DNA of 64,000 nucleotides from Heterohyrax brucei. Lineage: Eukaryota; Chordata; Mammalia; Hyracoidea; Procaviidae. The notes under the pieces were generated by a model. That model was not told the DNA's origin and ran no database searches. It saw nothing but the letters and a program-made list of their open reading frames with translations. Positions 12,549 through 26,100 of the stretch are shown here, piece by piece; the stretch's first letter is position 1; each line of letters starts with the position of its first letter. The DNA lies in the NCBI GenBank assembly GCA_028571685.1, contig CM053156.1, positions 90,461,049 to 90,525,048 on the forward strand. The letters run 5' to 3'. Both the position numbers and the translations under genes were made by a program.

Positions 12549-14039
12549 GGTTGCTGTGTGGTTGGCTAGATATTTGAAATAAGAAAACGGCTCTTAATGT
12601 GTTGTTTTTTTTTTTGAATAGATTTTAGTTTTTACAGCAGTTTTGGAATCACAGAAACAGCTGCGCAGAAAGCACCACCACGGGGTTTATGTTAACTGAC
12701 GTATCCCTTGGAGTTAAGTGTCTTCCAAAAGGACCCAGACCACACAGGTTATGCCAGTGAGGTGCTGCTGTGACTCTGGGGCAGTGGCTGGCTAGGCCCG
12801 AGCCCCCTGCTATCACCTGTGCTGTCTGCCCACCTCGGGAGAGAGCCTGGGGTCTGCGTTATGTAAGGAGGCTCCAGGAAAGCCTCTGGACATGGACACT
12901 CCGTGGCTTCCTAGTTGGTGAGGGTATTTGTGCCCATGCAAGGGTGGGATGGCGCTTAGGACAGAGATGCGTCACGTCGGGGACCCTCCAAGCCCTCGCC
13001 CTCTGCATCTCCACTGGCTTCTGTAACCCAACTCAAGCCCCACGGGAAGTACTTCACTGGGAATGTCCCCGCCAGCAGTTGAGCTTGAGGGCAGCAGGAG
13101 CCAGCAGGGCAGACGGGGGTGGCCAGGAGCCCCTGAGCTTTGGCTCGGTACCTGACAGTGGACGGAACCCCTGGATTTATAGCCAGCAGATGGAGTGAGG
13201 GTTTTGTGTGGTCTCTCAAGCTTGCCTCTGGCTTCAGGAGCCTGGGGCCTCCTTGGCCATCTGAAGGATGCATCCTGGCTTGGTGTGACCAGGGCAGGGG
13301 ACGAGGTGCTGCGTGGGCAGCTGGGGTCAGAACAGTGGAGACATGAACAGGAGACGTATTCTCAGAGTCAGTGTCGGGAAAATTCAGGTATTTGATTTTA
13401 TGTGATAGTAGACTTGATAGAACCTCTCTACAGCATCCCCTGTACCTCTCCCCAGAGTCTTTCCGTTAAGCAGTGTCCTGCATTCCTGGGGTGCACTTGT
13501 GACAGTTGGTGAACCAGTACTGATGCCTTGTGAACTGAAGCGCATAGTTCACACTGGGATCCATGTCTCGTGTGGCGCAGCCCTGTGGCTTTTGACAGAG
13601 GCAGGGGATGTCGTAGTCCACCGTTGAAGTGTGCTGCAGGGTAGTGTCCTTGTCCTGCTCTCCCGCGCAGCTCCCTGGCCTCCTGGCCGCTACAGATCTT
13701 CCGTTTGTCTTTCCAGTCCGGCCGTTCCCAGAATGCTTTGCAGCTGAGCTTGTCTGTCGTGTGCCTTTTACTCCCTGGCTTGGCTCACTGAGCGACAGCG
13801 TTTGTGGTCCCTCTGGGTCTTTTCCAAGCGGGCGAACTGGCTTGTGGTGACCCCACATCCCATGTGAAACAGAGCAAAACAGTGCCCGTGCGGCACCACC
13901 TTCACCGTCACTGGTTGGCTGCTGCCCCCGGTTGTGGCCAGTGTGCTTGGAGTGCCCTCTGATCTCAGGGTCTCGTCGTCTGGCACTGTGGCAGGCATGA
14001 GTCTGGCGTGATCCTTCGCGTTTCATTGGCTAGCTTTGG

Positions 14040-14360
14040 GAAGAAGATCACTATAGTGTTTTTTCCTAGTCTCTTATTCTTCTCAACCTTGACTGATACA
14101 CCACTGTTTGGGTCTACTGCAGTTTTGGTTTATCTGTTAGCCTTTTAAAGGACATCTTGGTTGCTTCCAGTTTGGGGCAGTTAAGAGTAAAGCTTCTCCA
14201 AATATTTGTGTGTGGGTTTTATGTGGACATGTGTTTCCAGCCTGTTTGGGTAAATACCTAGGAGGCAGGTGCTGGATTGTATGGCTAAGCTAGGGTTAGT
14301 TTTGTGAGAAGCTGCCAGGCTGTCTTCCCAAGGGGCTGGGCTGTCTTGTGTTCGCACCAG
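14040..14360. repeat. Ancient L1 3'-end-like sequence
   Basis: GGGTAAATACCTAGGAGGCA, TGAGAAGCTGCCAGGCTGTC and neighbouring text resemble the 3' region of old mammalian L1M elements. Heavily diverged. Confidence 0.5.
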
Positions 14361-16227
14361 CGGTGAGCGAGAGTCGTTGCTTCCCACCTCTGCCAGCCCC
14401 GGTGGTACCAGGGTTTTGGATTTTAGCCTCTGACAGCTGTGTGGGGTGGCTCAGTTTATCATGCTGTTTGTTAAGGGAGCTTTGAAGCCTTCGGAAAAGG
14501 AGACAGACTCGTAACGAGCCCCCATGTGCTGTCTCCAGCCCCAGCGCCTTGCTCACCCTGCCCCCGCTCCTGCTCGTTGATTTCCAGAAAGTTTCAGACA
14601 TTGTATCATCTCTATCCATAAATATTTCAGCATGTGGATGTTAAGGAATACTGTTATGACACCTCAAAAATTCATAATATTTCTTAGCATTGTCGGTCTG
14701 TTCAGACTTCCAGTTGTGGAAACCTCTGTGTGGGTTGCTGTCTCTCTGTCGGGGCCTGATTGCACCCTGCTGCTGTTGTGAGTTGATGTGTCTTTCTTTT
14801 TCAGTAGCTATTTTGTGGTGTTACTGATACCCAAAAGATGGTCCATATTTAACATGTCTAGTTTGGTAAGTTTTGATGTGTGCAGACTTGTGAAACTGTC
14901 ACCTCAGGGCAGTGCAGGAGGCTTTTGCCTCTCCTCTCTTTTCTTTCCTGGTAGTTTGTTACAGAGTGTGAGCTGTGTCCTGTCTGGATTTTGCTAGTTG
15001 TGTGTCTAGTGTGTAGTTGGATGTAATGTGGAGTGTACGTGAAGGTTTCCCGTGACAGGTGGCCTCACCAGTGACACCATCTCAGTCAAGGTAGCCAACT
15101 ATCCCTCCATCTCTGTGGTCACTCACCTTCCCATTCCTGATTTCTTTCCTGAAGAAGCTAGGTTTTGCCCTGGGAAGTTCCCCAGAGCCCAGTTCCTGCT
15201 GGTGGTGTCCCCAGGAGACAGCCCACATTTCTGTGTGCCCCTTGCGGTAAGCCCAGAGGCGGGGACAGCTGGGCTTGATTCCTCAGTGAGACCGCCCACG
15301 CCGTCTCTCCATGTGTGTGGTGACAGCAGCCGCAGGTGGTCCGCGACCCCTCGCAGTTGCAGGGTGACTGGCCCGTGCCCATTCCTTCTTCCACAATTAG
15401 CTGGAGTGGCTCCTTTCCGCGAGGATTCGGTAGTGAGTGCAGCGGGCCAGGAAGGGCAGGGTAAGGCCTGCTGGTTCTTTCGTCAGCAGCTTTTGAAACC
15501 ACGTCTTGGTTTCCTGGTGTCACCCGGTGGGGCCTTATTTCCTTCTCAGTACATGACCCGTGGACCCGAAGAGCTCGCGGTGTTGTGGTCTTCTGTGGTT
15601 GGTCACTGCCGTGACCCTGTGACCTGGAACTGGAATGACTTCCTTCCTGCCTGGGGGTGAGAGGGTCTCAGTCCGTCCTTGAGCCACTTCTCCAAGGAAC
15701 GCTGGTCCCTCGGTGCCTTTTGGAGAGGCAAAGCCAGCCGATGGATGTCGTGCTGTGACATCAGAGAGGAGTCAGAAGCTAGTCACGAAGACAGATGAGA
15801 CCAGAGTCCTCCCGTGCAGAGCTGGCTCTCTGTGCTGCTGTGCTCAGAGCTGTGTGGTTGCCCGGTTTCCTGGGGGTGACTGGGGGCTGGGGAGAGAAGG
15901 GAGACGTTGGGGAATCTCTCAGGGAAGGAAGGAAGAAAGGCCTTCTGCTGACTTGTCCTGTAACTCAGAAGCTGGTGTACGTACAGGGTCCACTTAGCAG
16001 TGGAGCACCAGAGTGCTGACACCTTAGGGGTGTCGCCAAGCCCTGGCCGCAGCCACCCCCGGGACAGGGGCTGCGTGCTTCGCTCGGGACTGCCCTCCTC
16101 CCGCCCCCCTCGTCCACCGCTTCAGGCTGATGTGAGTGACCTGGGGCTCATCTGCCGTCTTGTGAACCCCACCTGTTTTCAGAAAAAGGCTCACATTCTG
16201 ACCCAGTCTTGTACCACTTGTAAAACA

Positions 16228-19200
16228 CTGCCCTTGGTGCTGTTAGGTGCTGTCCAGTTGGTTCCAGCTCATGGGAACTCGGCCTAACAGAACGAAACAC
16301 TGTCCTGCGCTGTGCCCTTCTCAGTCACTGTGTGCTGAGCCCCTTATTGCGGCCTCTGTGTCAGTCCGTCTCGTTAAGGGTCTGTCTGTCTCTCACTGGC
16401 CTTCTCCAGGGACGGGTCTGTCCTGGTAGCATGTCCAAAATATCTGAGGTAAAGTCCTACCGTCTTCTGTACAAAGGAGCGTTCTGGCCATACTGCTGAG
16501 ACCCACTGGCCCCTCCCTCCGGCCGTCTGCAAAGCCCTCAGAATTCCTTGCTAGCACCACAGTCCCCAGACGTCACTCTTCCACGGTCTCCCTCATTCCC
16601 GGACGTCACTCTTCCGCAGTCTCCCTCATTTCCGGACGTCACTCTTCCGCGGTCTCCCTCATTCCCGGACGTCACTCTTCCGCGGTCTCCCTCATTCCCG
16701 GACGTCACTCTTCCGCGGTCTCCCTCATTCCCGGACGTCACTCTTCCGCGGTCTCCCTCATTCCCGGACGTCACTCTTCCGCGGTCTCCCTCATTCCCGG
16801 ACGTCACCCTTCCGCTGTCTTCCTTATCCCCGTCCTGCTCTCACATGTGCGTGAGATGACTGAAAACACCGCTGCTTGGGTCAGGCACACTTCAGACCGC
16901 AGGGTGACAGCCTGGCTTTTCCACGCTGTAAAGAGGTTGTTTGCAGCCAATTTGCGCAGTGCAGTGCGTCGTTTTGTTTCCTGACGGCTGCTTCTGTGGG
17001 TGCAGATTACGGGTCCAGGTGAAATGAAATCCTTGACAGCCTCCGTCCTTTCTCCGTTTATTATGCCGAAGCGTGTTGGTCCAGTTGTGACGATTTGTGT
17101 TTTCTCCGTGTCCCGGTGTAATCCACACTGAAGGCTGCAGTGTTGGATCTTCCTCAGTGTTTCAGATCCTCGGTGCTCTCAGCAGGCGAGGTTTTGTCAC
17201 CTGCGTGTGGCGTATCGTTACTGAGCTTTCTTCCGTCCTGGCTCTGTGTTTTCTTCCCACAGTCCGGGTTCTTGGGTGGATTGCTCGGCGTACAGACTGA
17301 AAGGGGCGGCCCTGCTGCGCGCCTCTCCTGATGTGCGCTGTCCCCTTGCTCTGTGCAAAGGATGCCTCTTCATCAGTGTACGGTTTCCTCATGAGCACGG
17401 GGGGCAGGGTTCTGGAATTCCTGTTTTTTGCACTGTTACCGCTAATTTTTCGTGATCCTCACTGTCCAGTACCTTTGCACAGTCACTGAAACATGGGTAA
17501 CTATCATTCGAGTCCTCTCTGCTTTCATCCTGGACCCACTGGATGTCACCCGGGACGCTTTGGTCCCACGTCCTCGTGAGTCTGGCTTGCCCTGAGGCCC
17601 TTCCCTATTGCTGCCGCACCGTAGCCCTTTCTTGTTTTGTCATCGTCAGCAGCACAGGATGCAAATGATGCTCTTCGGTAGTTTCCCGTCTTGCTGAGTC
17701 ATCTGCCTTTGGAAGGACTGTCGTCTTTCCAGTCAGCTGGCAGACAGCTGTCCTCTGCAGTGCTTGGAACAGATGAGCGCTTCCTGCCTGATGCCCACAG
17801 AGGAAGCGTCTTCCTCGGTGTCCGTCCCTTCCCGGAGCCGTGTTTGTCACCAATGCCTTCAGCACCGCTTGAACGTGTCCCTTCAGGCCGCCGGTTCTTG
17901 AGCGCGTGCTCTGGCCTGCAGTGGCTGAGCGTCGCCCGGCTCCTGGTGCAGTGACTCCGCGTAGCCTCCATCTCCTTGGATACATCCTAGGTCGTTTAGT
18001 ATTTTGCCTATAGGAACTTTCAGTGTTACAACTGGAGGCTGAATTTTCAGCTCCAGAAATGAGAGCAGGTTCTTTCCTTTCAGCCTTCTAACTCCAGACC
18101 GTGGCACATTTTGTTACAATGCGTCGCCTTTTCCAGTTGCCCTTTGAACCTGTCTGTTCAGCTCCTGAACGTGACCATTTCTTTTCCTTTTGAATACTCC
18201 TGTCCAACAGTGCGTTTCAGGGTCTCGTCGGGTGTTCATTTGGATCTTTGCTTCTCTGTTTAATGACCTTTGCTTTCTTCAGGGCTGATATCACTAGTGT
18301 CCTTCTACAGCTCACCTGGTCTTCGGCCGTTAGTGTTCGGTGCATCAAATCTGCCCTTGAGAAGGTCTCTAAATTCAGGTGGGATGTATTCAAGGTCATC
18401 CTTTGGCGGAAGCTTCGGCTTGAACCTGCCCATGAGCAATTGATGGTCGCTTCCACGGTCACCTTGCCTTCTTTACACTGAGGACAGGGAGCTGCTCCAT
18501 CGTCCTTTCTCATAGACGTAGTCGATTGAGTCCTTGGTGGCCGCCTGGTGAGGGCCATGTGTCTAGTGGCCATTTACGTTTTTAAAAAAAGGTATTTGCC
18601 AGAAATGCGTTGCTGGACTTTGAGAATTCTATCGTGCAGTCTCTAGCATTTCTGTCGTCAAGGCTGTGTTTTCCACCTGTTGGTCCTTCTTTGTTTCCAG
18701 TTTTTACATTCCAATCACCAGCTATTATCAGTGCATCTTGATTTGCATGTTTGATCAATTTCAGACTGCAGAAGCTGTAAAAAAAACCCATTTCTTCATC
18801 TTTGGCGTGAGTGGTTGGTGCGTAAATGTTAATTCTGGAGTGTTGACTGGTCCCCCTTGTGGGTGTGTGGATAGTGTATTCTCACTGGCAGCACCGCACT
18901 TCAGGCTGGATCCGGAGATGGTCTTCTCGACAGTATGATACCGCTCCTCTGGGAACTGGTCATCCCTGGCATGGAGGCCACAGGGTCTGACTCAGGATGG
19001 CTACTATCAGTCCATGTCAACTCCCTCGTGCCTGAAACACTGATCTTTCTACATTTCACTTCATTTCTGATGATTTCCAATTTTCCTAGTTTTCCAGTTG
19101 GTGCCTTCCATGTTCCGATAGTTAATGGATCTTTGCAGTGGTTTCTTCTCGTTTTGAGTTGTGCCACATCAGCAGACGAAAGGCCGACTCTATCCCCGTT

Positions 19201-19530
19201 GCTGAGGTCAGCTCCACTTTGAAGGGGCAGCGTTCCTCGGTGGTACTCTGAGTGCGTTCTAACCTGGGGGCTCATCTTATGGTGGTCTGTCAAACACTGT
19301 TCCCCTGTGTTTGTGGGGTTTTTCTTGGCCGATTTGTTCAGAAGTAGACTGCCAGGTCCTTCTTCCTAGTCTGTCATAGTTTGGAATCTCTGCTAAGCCT
19401 GTCTACCACGAGTGACCCTGCTGGCATTTGAGGTCTTGGTGGCATAGCTTGCAGCATCAGAGCGACATGGAAGTGCCCATGGCAGGACAGACCTACAGAT
19501 GAGCAGTGGGGGCTTCACGTGCCTGAGTCC
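16228..19530 (-). mobile_element. Near full-length RTE-clade LINE (RTE1_LA type), antisense
   Basis: Read on the minus strand from about 19,530 to 16,228, this is a single RTE retrotransposon: endonuclease first (DALIIAGDWNVKTGN on the minus strand near 18.7 kb, the AGDWN endonuclease motif), then reverse transcriptase, then the 3' tail GACAGCACCTAACAGCACC. Many frame breaks and stops make it a pseudogene copy, not an active element. It lies in OSBPL2 intron 1, opposite to the gene, and is interrupted by a 33-bp minisatellite at 16.57-16.83 kb. RTE LINEs of this kind are abundant in elephants and their relatives. Confidence 0.85.
16567..16832. repeat. 33-bp minisatellite inside the RTE copy, 8 units
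   Basis: Eight head-to-tail copies of a 33-bp unit whose core is GACGTCACTCTTCCGCGGTC. 33 bp is 11 codons, so both strands carry an open repetitive frame by arithmetic. Flanking bases on each side continue the RTE sequence, so the unit arose within the element. Confidence 0.93.
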
Positions 19531-20003
19531 TGCTAATGGCCTAAAGCTGTGCGGAGACCCAGGGTGGCCGCCGGCAGCCTGCTCGTCCCGCAACACCACC
19601 CTCCAGGACCAGCGGGTGGGAGGCACTGCGGCGGCACTACCTGCTCGTCACAGCTGCTCTTTCTCCCCTTGGATAAAGGGGTGCAGACCCATTTAGTGTC
19701 GGCCTTCGTGAGATCTGGTGGCACATCGGACCACCACCGCACTCAGCAGTCCTCATGGGACTTTTCCCCAGTTAGCTGCTGTGGCCTCTTCAGGTGATGA
19801 TCGTTTCACTTATCTACTGTTCACTGATTGGTCTTTACGTTATTTGTGCTTTCTCTCACTTGTGTTTTTGAAATAATTATTACCATTAATTTTATTTCTT
19901 TGCTTAGGTATACTTGAGATTGATTGTAAGAACCGTGAATGGAGAATTGGAAGAGTGTTGCTAATTTCTGAACACTCCGTGTGTCCAATGATTCTCCTTC
20001 CAG

Positions 20004-20171
20004 ATCTCCGGTGCCTCTTGGGTTCTGCATCCACAACAGGTGCCCAGGACGACGTCCCCGCACTCCCGATGTAGCGCAGGCACCATGGTTCCGTAGGAGA
20101 GCGCGCAGGGCAGAGAGGAGCAGGGCGCTGAAGGATGAACAGTGAGGAGGAGTTCTTCGACGCCGTCTCCG
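20004..20171 (+). other. OSBPL2: OSBPL2 exon 2 including start codon
   Basis: A candidate acceptor (pyrimidine-rich tract then CCAG) ends at 20003. The exon runs through 5' UTR to ATG at 20135 and ends at 20171 before GTGGGT, leaving one base of a split Gly codon. The coding part encodes [13 protein letters not shown] second possible acceptor (TTGCTTAG) near 19907 would lengthen the UTR, so only the 3' boundary is firm. Confidence 0.6.
20135..20171 (+). CDS. OSBPL2: OSBPL2 coding exon 1 of 13 (N-terminus)
   Basis: It encodes residues 1-12 plus one base, with an acidic EEEFFDA stretch that is the FFAT-like VAP-binding core. The donor is G/GTGGGT. Confidence 0.9.
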
Positions 20172-23100
20172 GTGGGTCGGAGGCTGATGGACTGCGTCTG
20201 GGCCGCGGTGGGTGAGGGAGGCGCAACCTGCGCAGCAGGGCCGTGCGTCGTAGCCGGGTCTGCGGGCTAGCAGGACGGTAAGCTCAGAGGCTCTGATGTT
20301 CACGGGAGCAGGCTGGCCTCACTCGGCCCCTGCCGTGAGCGTGCCTCACTGCTGTCCCCTGTGTTTCCCGGGAAGCTGAGTTTGTTCTTCTGACGTGTGT
20401 CCATTGAAAGCCGTTTGGAGCCTGAGGCCTTCTGCCTCACAGCCGACTGGTAGACTTGGAGCTTGACCTGGACGTCTTCCAGCTCCAGAGAAAGTTCCTG
20501 TTCTGTCTGTCTCATGTAGGCTTTGATTCTGATCATTCTGGGGACTTCTCAGAGGTCAGTCAGAAGGTCACCGGAGGGCGTGGCTCAGACACCAGCAAAA
20601 GTCAGGGGACCGGGAAAGCTGGGGCAAGACCCCCCCAAGAGAATGGTGTTCAAACACACAGGTATGTTGTCGCACAGACCCCAGCAGGTACCCGTGTTCA
20701 CCCTGCGTCTGCTGGCGCACCTGCCCAGCACCCACAGGATGCTGAGTCAGCTGAGCCCAGCCGGCATTGCCTGGGCTCATTCCTCCAGACCACAGGTGGA
20801 GCCCTGAGGCCTCTGCTCCTGGCATCTGGGGACCCGAGGACAGTGCACTTCCGTGCATGGCACCCTTTAATGGTTCTCCCCTCACCCTCAGGGTGCTAGT
20901 GTCCCCGGGTCGCTCCCGGGCCGCTGTGTGGCTGAGGGCGGGGAGAGCCCAGGGCTGTGCTCCCGACTGACCCAAACCTGCTGCCCGGGCCACGGCCGTG
21001 CCCACCTCTCTAGCAGACCCCGCCGAGCCGTTGTCCCTTTGGGCTGTGCTGGGGCGCACTGTCCTCCTCTCTGTCAGGGCGGGAAGGGTTGACGGAGCTT
21101 TGTGTGATCGGGGCCACACTCGTTTTCCCCGTCTTATCTCTTCCTCGTCCTGCAGGTGACGCAGGCTTCCGTAAAGACCCTGTGTTGGGGGAGGGGCGGG
21201 TGGGGGCTGGGGCAGCCAGCAGGGTGGCAGGCTGCAAGGTGAGTGGCGGGGAGGAAGGGGCTTCTGTGTCGCGCAGCTCCAGAGAGCCCCTCCGGCTCCC
21301 TGCAGCCTTGAGTTTGGACCTGTAGACCAGCCTCCTTCTTGCTGTCTGTGCTTGGGTGATTCCTGCGCCTCGCTCGTGCTGTTGGCTCACTGGTGTGTGC
21401 GGTGGATGTGTGTGCGGTGGATGTGTGTGCACCTCGGTAGGCCCCCAGCCCCTCCGCTGAGAGCAACTTGGGCTCCTTTGGGGGCTGGGCCTCCACCACC
21501 CTTGCCTTCCTCACGGTGCCACCGTGAGCCGGGCTTAGCCCTGTACTGCCCACCCTCACCATGATGTCACTGTGTCTCACAGCACAAGGTGCTAACGTCC
21601 CTCCCATCTCAGTGTGTCCTGGGCCTCTTCAGTGCTTTGTCCTGGTCCCACCGCTGTCCCGTCTGCCCTCGCTGGCGTCCTGGACCTCTCCCTCCCACTG
21701 TGCCGGAGCCTGACAGCTCCGCAGCCTCTGTCCCCTGTGGAGGCTTCTAGGCAGGGTGGCCACTGGCCTGGTGTCCTCACCAGGTCCCAAGTGGTGCTCA
21801 GTGGTGTCCCTTCTCCTCCCAGAGTAATGGGGTCATGCTCAGTGGCGCCCCATCTCCTCCTGGAAAAGTGCTCAGTGGCGCCCCTTCTTCCAAAGTAGCA
21901 GTGACAACCCATCTCCTCCCGGAGTCATGCTCAGGGGCGCCCCGTCTCCTCCCCGAGTAACACTTGGGGTGCCTCGTCTTCTCCTGGAGTAACAGTGTTG
22001 CCCCTTCTCTTCCCAGAGTCACGCCCAGGAGCTCCCCATCTGGAGTAACGCTCAGTGATGCCCCTTCCCCTCCTGGAGTAACAGTCAGTGACGCTCCGTC
22101 TCCCCACAGGTAAATCACAAGGCCCCTCCTGTCAGGGTGGGGGCTGGCGCCCCCGCCATGCCACCCTCTGGGGTGAGCCCTGCTCTCTCCTCCAGCCTCG
22201 GTACACCCCGCCCCGCAAGCCTGGTGTGGTCCGTGCTCCCTTCCAGCTGCCGTCCTCTCCCTCCTCCCCGACCTCTCTAGTCCTCTGCGGGAACCCTTTC
22301 CTGCTCACCTGGGTCCGGTTCCTCTATCTGTGTGCCCACAGAGCCGTGCCTGTTGGTCACAGCCCTGCTGTACCCCAGCTGTGCCTCCACCCAGTGTTGG
22401 TGGGAGGCCTCTGGGAGGGAAGCCTTCGTTCCCAGGTGGTGTGGGGTGGAGCGAGCTCCTCCCGTCCTCTGTCCCCGGCTCCGTGTCCGGTGAGCACTGT
22501 GGAAGGAAGCCACAGATTCTCGAGGTGCTGGCTGTCGTGCCTGTCACCGTCGTCATCTCCCGGAGGCTGTACAGACAGTGGACGCAGATGTCCCTTCGAG
22601 CCCTGGAACAACAGCCCGGGCTGCTTGTTTTCCCCGAACACAGCAGGATAAGGAAGTGCTCCTGTTGCTATGTAAACACCTAGGAAGAAGCGGCCCCTGG
22701 GCTGACCCGTCCGCTGTGCCGGAGCCTCACCCTGCCTGTCCTTCCTCTGCAGGACGTCACTGCCTGCCCCCATGTTCACCAGAAGTGACTTCAGCGTGTG
22801 GAGCATCCTGAAAAAATGCATTGGCCTGGTAAGTTCAGCCTCCCCCGGTGAGGCCTGCGCCCGGCATGCCGAGCTCCCGTCCGCGGTCGTGTGCTCATGG
22901 GTCCCAAGAGCGTCCAAGGTGCCTTTGAAGGCAGCGTGAGATGAAGATGGGAAACAGGGAGGGGACACGTGGCAGAGCAGGAGGGGCTGCAGTGCTGTCG
23001 AGGCCCACAGAAGAGCAGTTGGGCCTGAGGCCCAGGATGAGATAGTCTGTGGGGACCAGATGTCACTGCTCCGGGGTGTGCCCCCGCCACCCTCCTGGGG

Positions 23101-26100
23101 TGACTGACTCTCCACTGCTCCGGGGTGTTGACCTGCCACTCTCCTCTGGTGGCTGACTTGCCGCTTGGACACATTTGGTCCATTTGCCCAGAGAAGACTT
23201 TTTATTTTGAAGTAACGTGGGGCTTAAGAAAAGTTGCAGAAATGCTTGAGAGTGCTCTTGTGGACTTGTCACCGTCTGCTTCTGAGACTGACACCTTGCA
23301 TGACTGTACAGTTACCAAGGCTGGGGGACTGCCGTGGGCACATTGTCACTGATACTGTTAACCAAGCCACTGAGTTTGTTCTTCGCCAGCTTTTCCACTG
23401 ATGATGGCTTCTGTACCCAGAGCCTGCCCAGGCTTCTGTGTGACTTGAGGCTGCACACCTCCCCAGGCATCTCCACCTCTGACTGTTCTCAGTCTCCCCT
23501 GTCTCTCCTAATCTGAACTCTTTGGAGAGCATATTGGTTGCTCAGTAGACTGGCCCTTGGTTTGGGTTTTTCTGATGTCTTTTCATGACTGAGTGGATGG
23601 TGTGCCTTTTTGGCAAGAGGATGCCGAGGTGAGGGGCCTTCATGGCATGTCATACCAGGGGTATGTCACTTACTGGTGATGTTGGCCTTTGTCACCAGAC
23701 CCTGGGCTTTCTCCACTGGAAAGCCACTATGTTTGTAATGAACACAGGTCTTGGGGAAGACACCTGGACTCTGGGCAGACACGCTGTCCACTAGTTTTAG
23801 TGTCCTTTGGCAGATTTTGCCTGCAGGAGTTCTGAGTGCTTTTTTTGTTTCCCTCATTCCTTGTGAGTTTGCCGGTTGAAATTCCTCTGTAAGGAAGCAG
23901 TGTCCCTTCTCCTCTAGTTACGCACTTGTCTGATGATTTATGCCGACACAAGCTCATCTGTGTTTATCCTGTGGCATATGATCAAGCACTGTCGTCACGT
24001 ATTTAGTTGTTCTGGTCATTCTGCCTGTGGCCATTAGAAGCTTGTGCAGGTTGGCCCGGCATCTGCTGGATAGGCCCTGTCCTATTTCTGGGAATCACTG
24101 CTCTTCAAGCACTGTGGGATGCTCCGTGTTTTTCCTGTGTGCTTCCTGCCTCAGTCCTTGAATCAGCCAGTTCTCCCAGAAGCCTTTGTTTTGGAGAGGG
24201 GTCCTTAGAAACCAAGATCTGGATGCTGGGGTGCTCGTTGCTCCTTGGGTGTCACTGCGTCCCAGTCTTCCCAGTGTCCTGTGTGCTCACAGTTCGTGCA
24301 CACTGGCATCTGCATGTCTTATCTGGGCATTACCTTTCAGAAGGACACACCTGACATGCTTTTCTATTGCTGGTGTTTCCTCCTGTGTTTATGACTGTGT
24401 GAACAGTTCAAGGCCTGACATCAGTGCCTGAGGATATGTGATCAATAGATTTTGATTATCCTGAAAAACGACTTGATACTGACTGTAGTAGGTTCTAACA
24501 CCAAAGCATCTTTTTTTAACACAGTGCAACTGTGTGAAACCTGTGTCAGCAGGCCTGCCTTGTTCTCCTGGGCCTTGCAAGTTGTCTCCCGTGGATAGTG
24601 CAGTCTTACTGCCTTTCTTTTGCTCAGTTTTAGTGGAAAGTATTTGTGTTTCTCTTTTCTGACTGGTTTCTGGCTTACACAGGTTTGGTCTTTCACAGGC
24701 GCTGCCTGAAGTTCATTTTCTGTGTGGCAGGTTATAGGACAGACTCCGGTAACGCCGAGTGAAAATGCGGGGTGGCATGTGTTGAGAGCTGTTGGAGAGA
24801 AGGGTCTCCCACTTGGTCCTGCAGCCCCTTCACAGCGGTCCCCTTTGGCTCTTGAGATGCAGATGGCTCTGTTGCTGCAATAAACCTCCCAGCTCGTAAA
24901 AGATGAAACTCAAAAAGCAGCTTGTTACCATGCAGAGTTTCAGACACATTTGAAAGCAGATGGCATCACATGAGACACCCCCATCCCTGTCAGCAGCTTC
25001 CACAGGTAGCGATCATGGCCGATTATAGTCTGTCTCCCCCTGCTGCCCTCTGCCCTGGCACTTTGAAGCAAGTCCCAAACATCTTTTTTTGGTTTTAAAA
25101 AAGATGTATTATTGTACTTGAGATTAAGGTTTACAGAACAAACTAGCATCTTCTTCAGTAATTCATATATGTATTATTTTGTGACACTGGTTACTGACCC
25201 CATGAAATGTCAACACTTGCCCTTGACCTTGGGTTCAATGTCATCAGCTTTCCTTGCCCCTCTTGCCGTCCTGTCCTTGTCCCTGGGCTGGTGTCCCCTT
25301 TGGTTTCATTTTGTTTTGTGGACTTGCGTAACCTTTGGCTGAAGGAGAGACCTCAGGAATGACTTTGTGATTGAGCTGCTCCTTTTATGTGAGTTAGGGT
25401 TTTGTCCTCCATTTTTCTCCAGCTCTCCGGGACCCTCTCTTGTGATCCCTGTCAGAGCGGTCAGTGGTGGCAGCAGGCACCGGCGGGTGCTACTGGACCC
25501 CGTCTGGCGGGGCCGTGTAGATGTGGCCCATTCGTCCTTGTGACGGATCTGTCCTCGCGTCTGTGGTTTTCTTCATTTTTCCTTGCTCCTGCCGGGGTGA
25601 GACCTGCAGAACACATCAGATGGCCACTCGGAAGTGTTAGGACCCCGGGTGCTGCTCACCGAAGCAGACTGTCGAACATTTTTTTTATAAGCTGTGTCAT
25701 GCTGGTGGAGCTAGGTGTTCCTTGAGAGCACTGTCCTCACGGTCCTCAGCCCAGTGCATTGGTCCCTCAGGGGTTTGGGGATGTCTGTGGAGCTCCTGTG
25801 ACCCTGCCTTGGGAAACCCAGGCTGACTCCCCGACGTGTCCTCTCTTACCTTTCGTCCAAGTTACCCCTGATTACTGAGCAGATGTCTTTTCGTTTGTGA
25901 AATTTCTTGTGTCTTGCGAAAGGATGAGGGCTGTTGGTAACACAACTGTGATACTGTGGCCTGCTTTTAAAAGGAACACGGAAGATAATTGTTGTTGACA
26001 CGTGCTTCCCACGCGGTCTTTGTGTGTGTTGTCTGGGCCTTGGCATCAGCTGCTTCTCCTGGCAAGCTCGTTACCAGGCCCAGGTGCGGCTCTGGGCTGC

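Noticed and set aside
16567-16832. Possible CRISPR-like array of about 33-bp repeats
   Set aside because: Units are head-to-tail without unique spacers, and the genome is mammalian.
16538-16859. Open frames with an 11-residue repeat on both strands
   Set aside because: A 33-bp minisatellite gives an 11-codon open repeat automatically. It lies inside a dead RTE copy.
18582-18791. Minus-strand frame with an endonuclease motif (AGDWN) as a gene
   Set aside because: It is part of a decayed RTE LINE with many stops and frameshifts, so it is annotated as a mobile element only.
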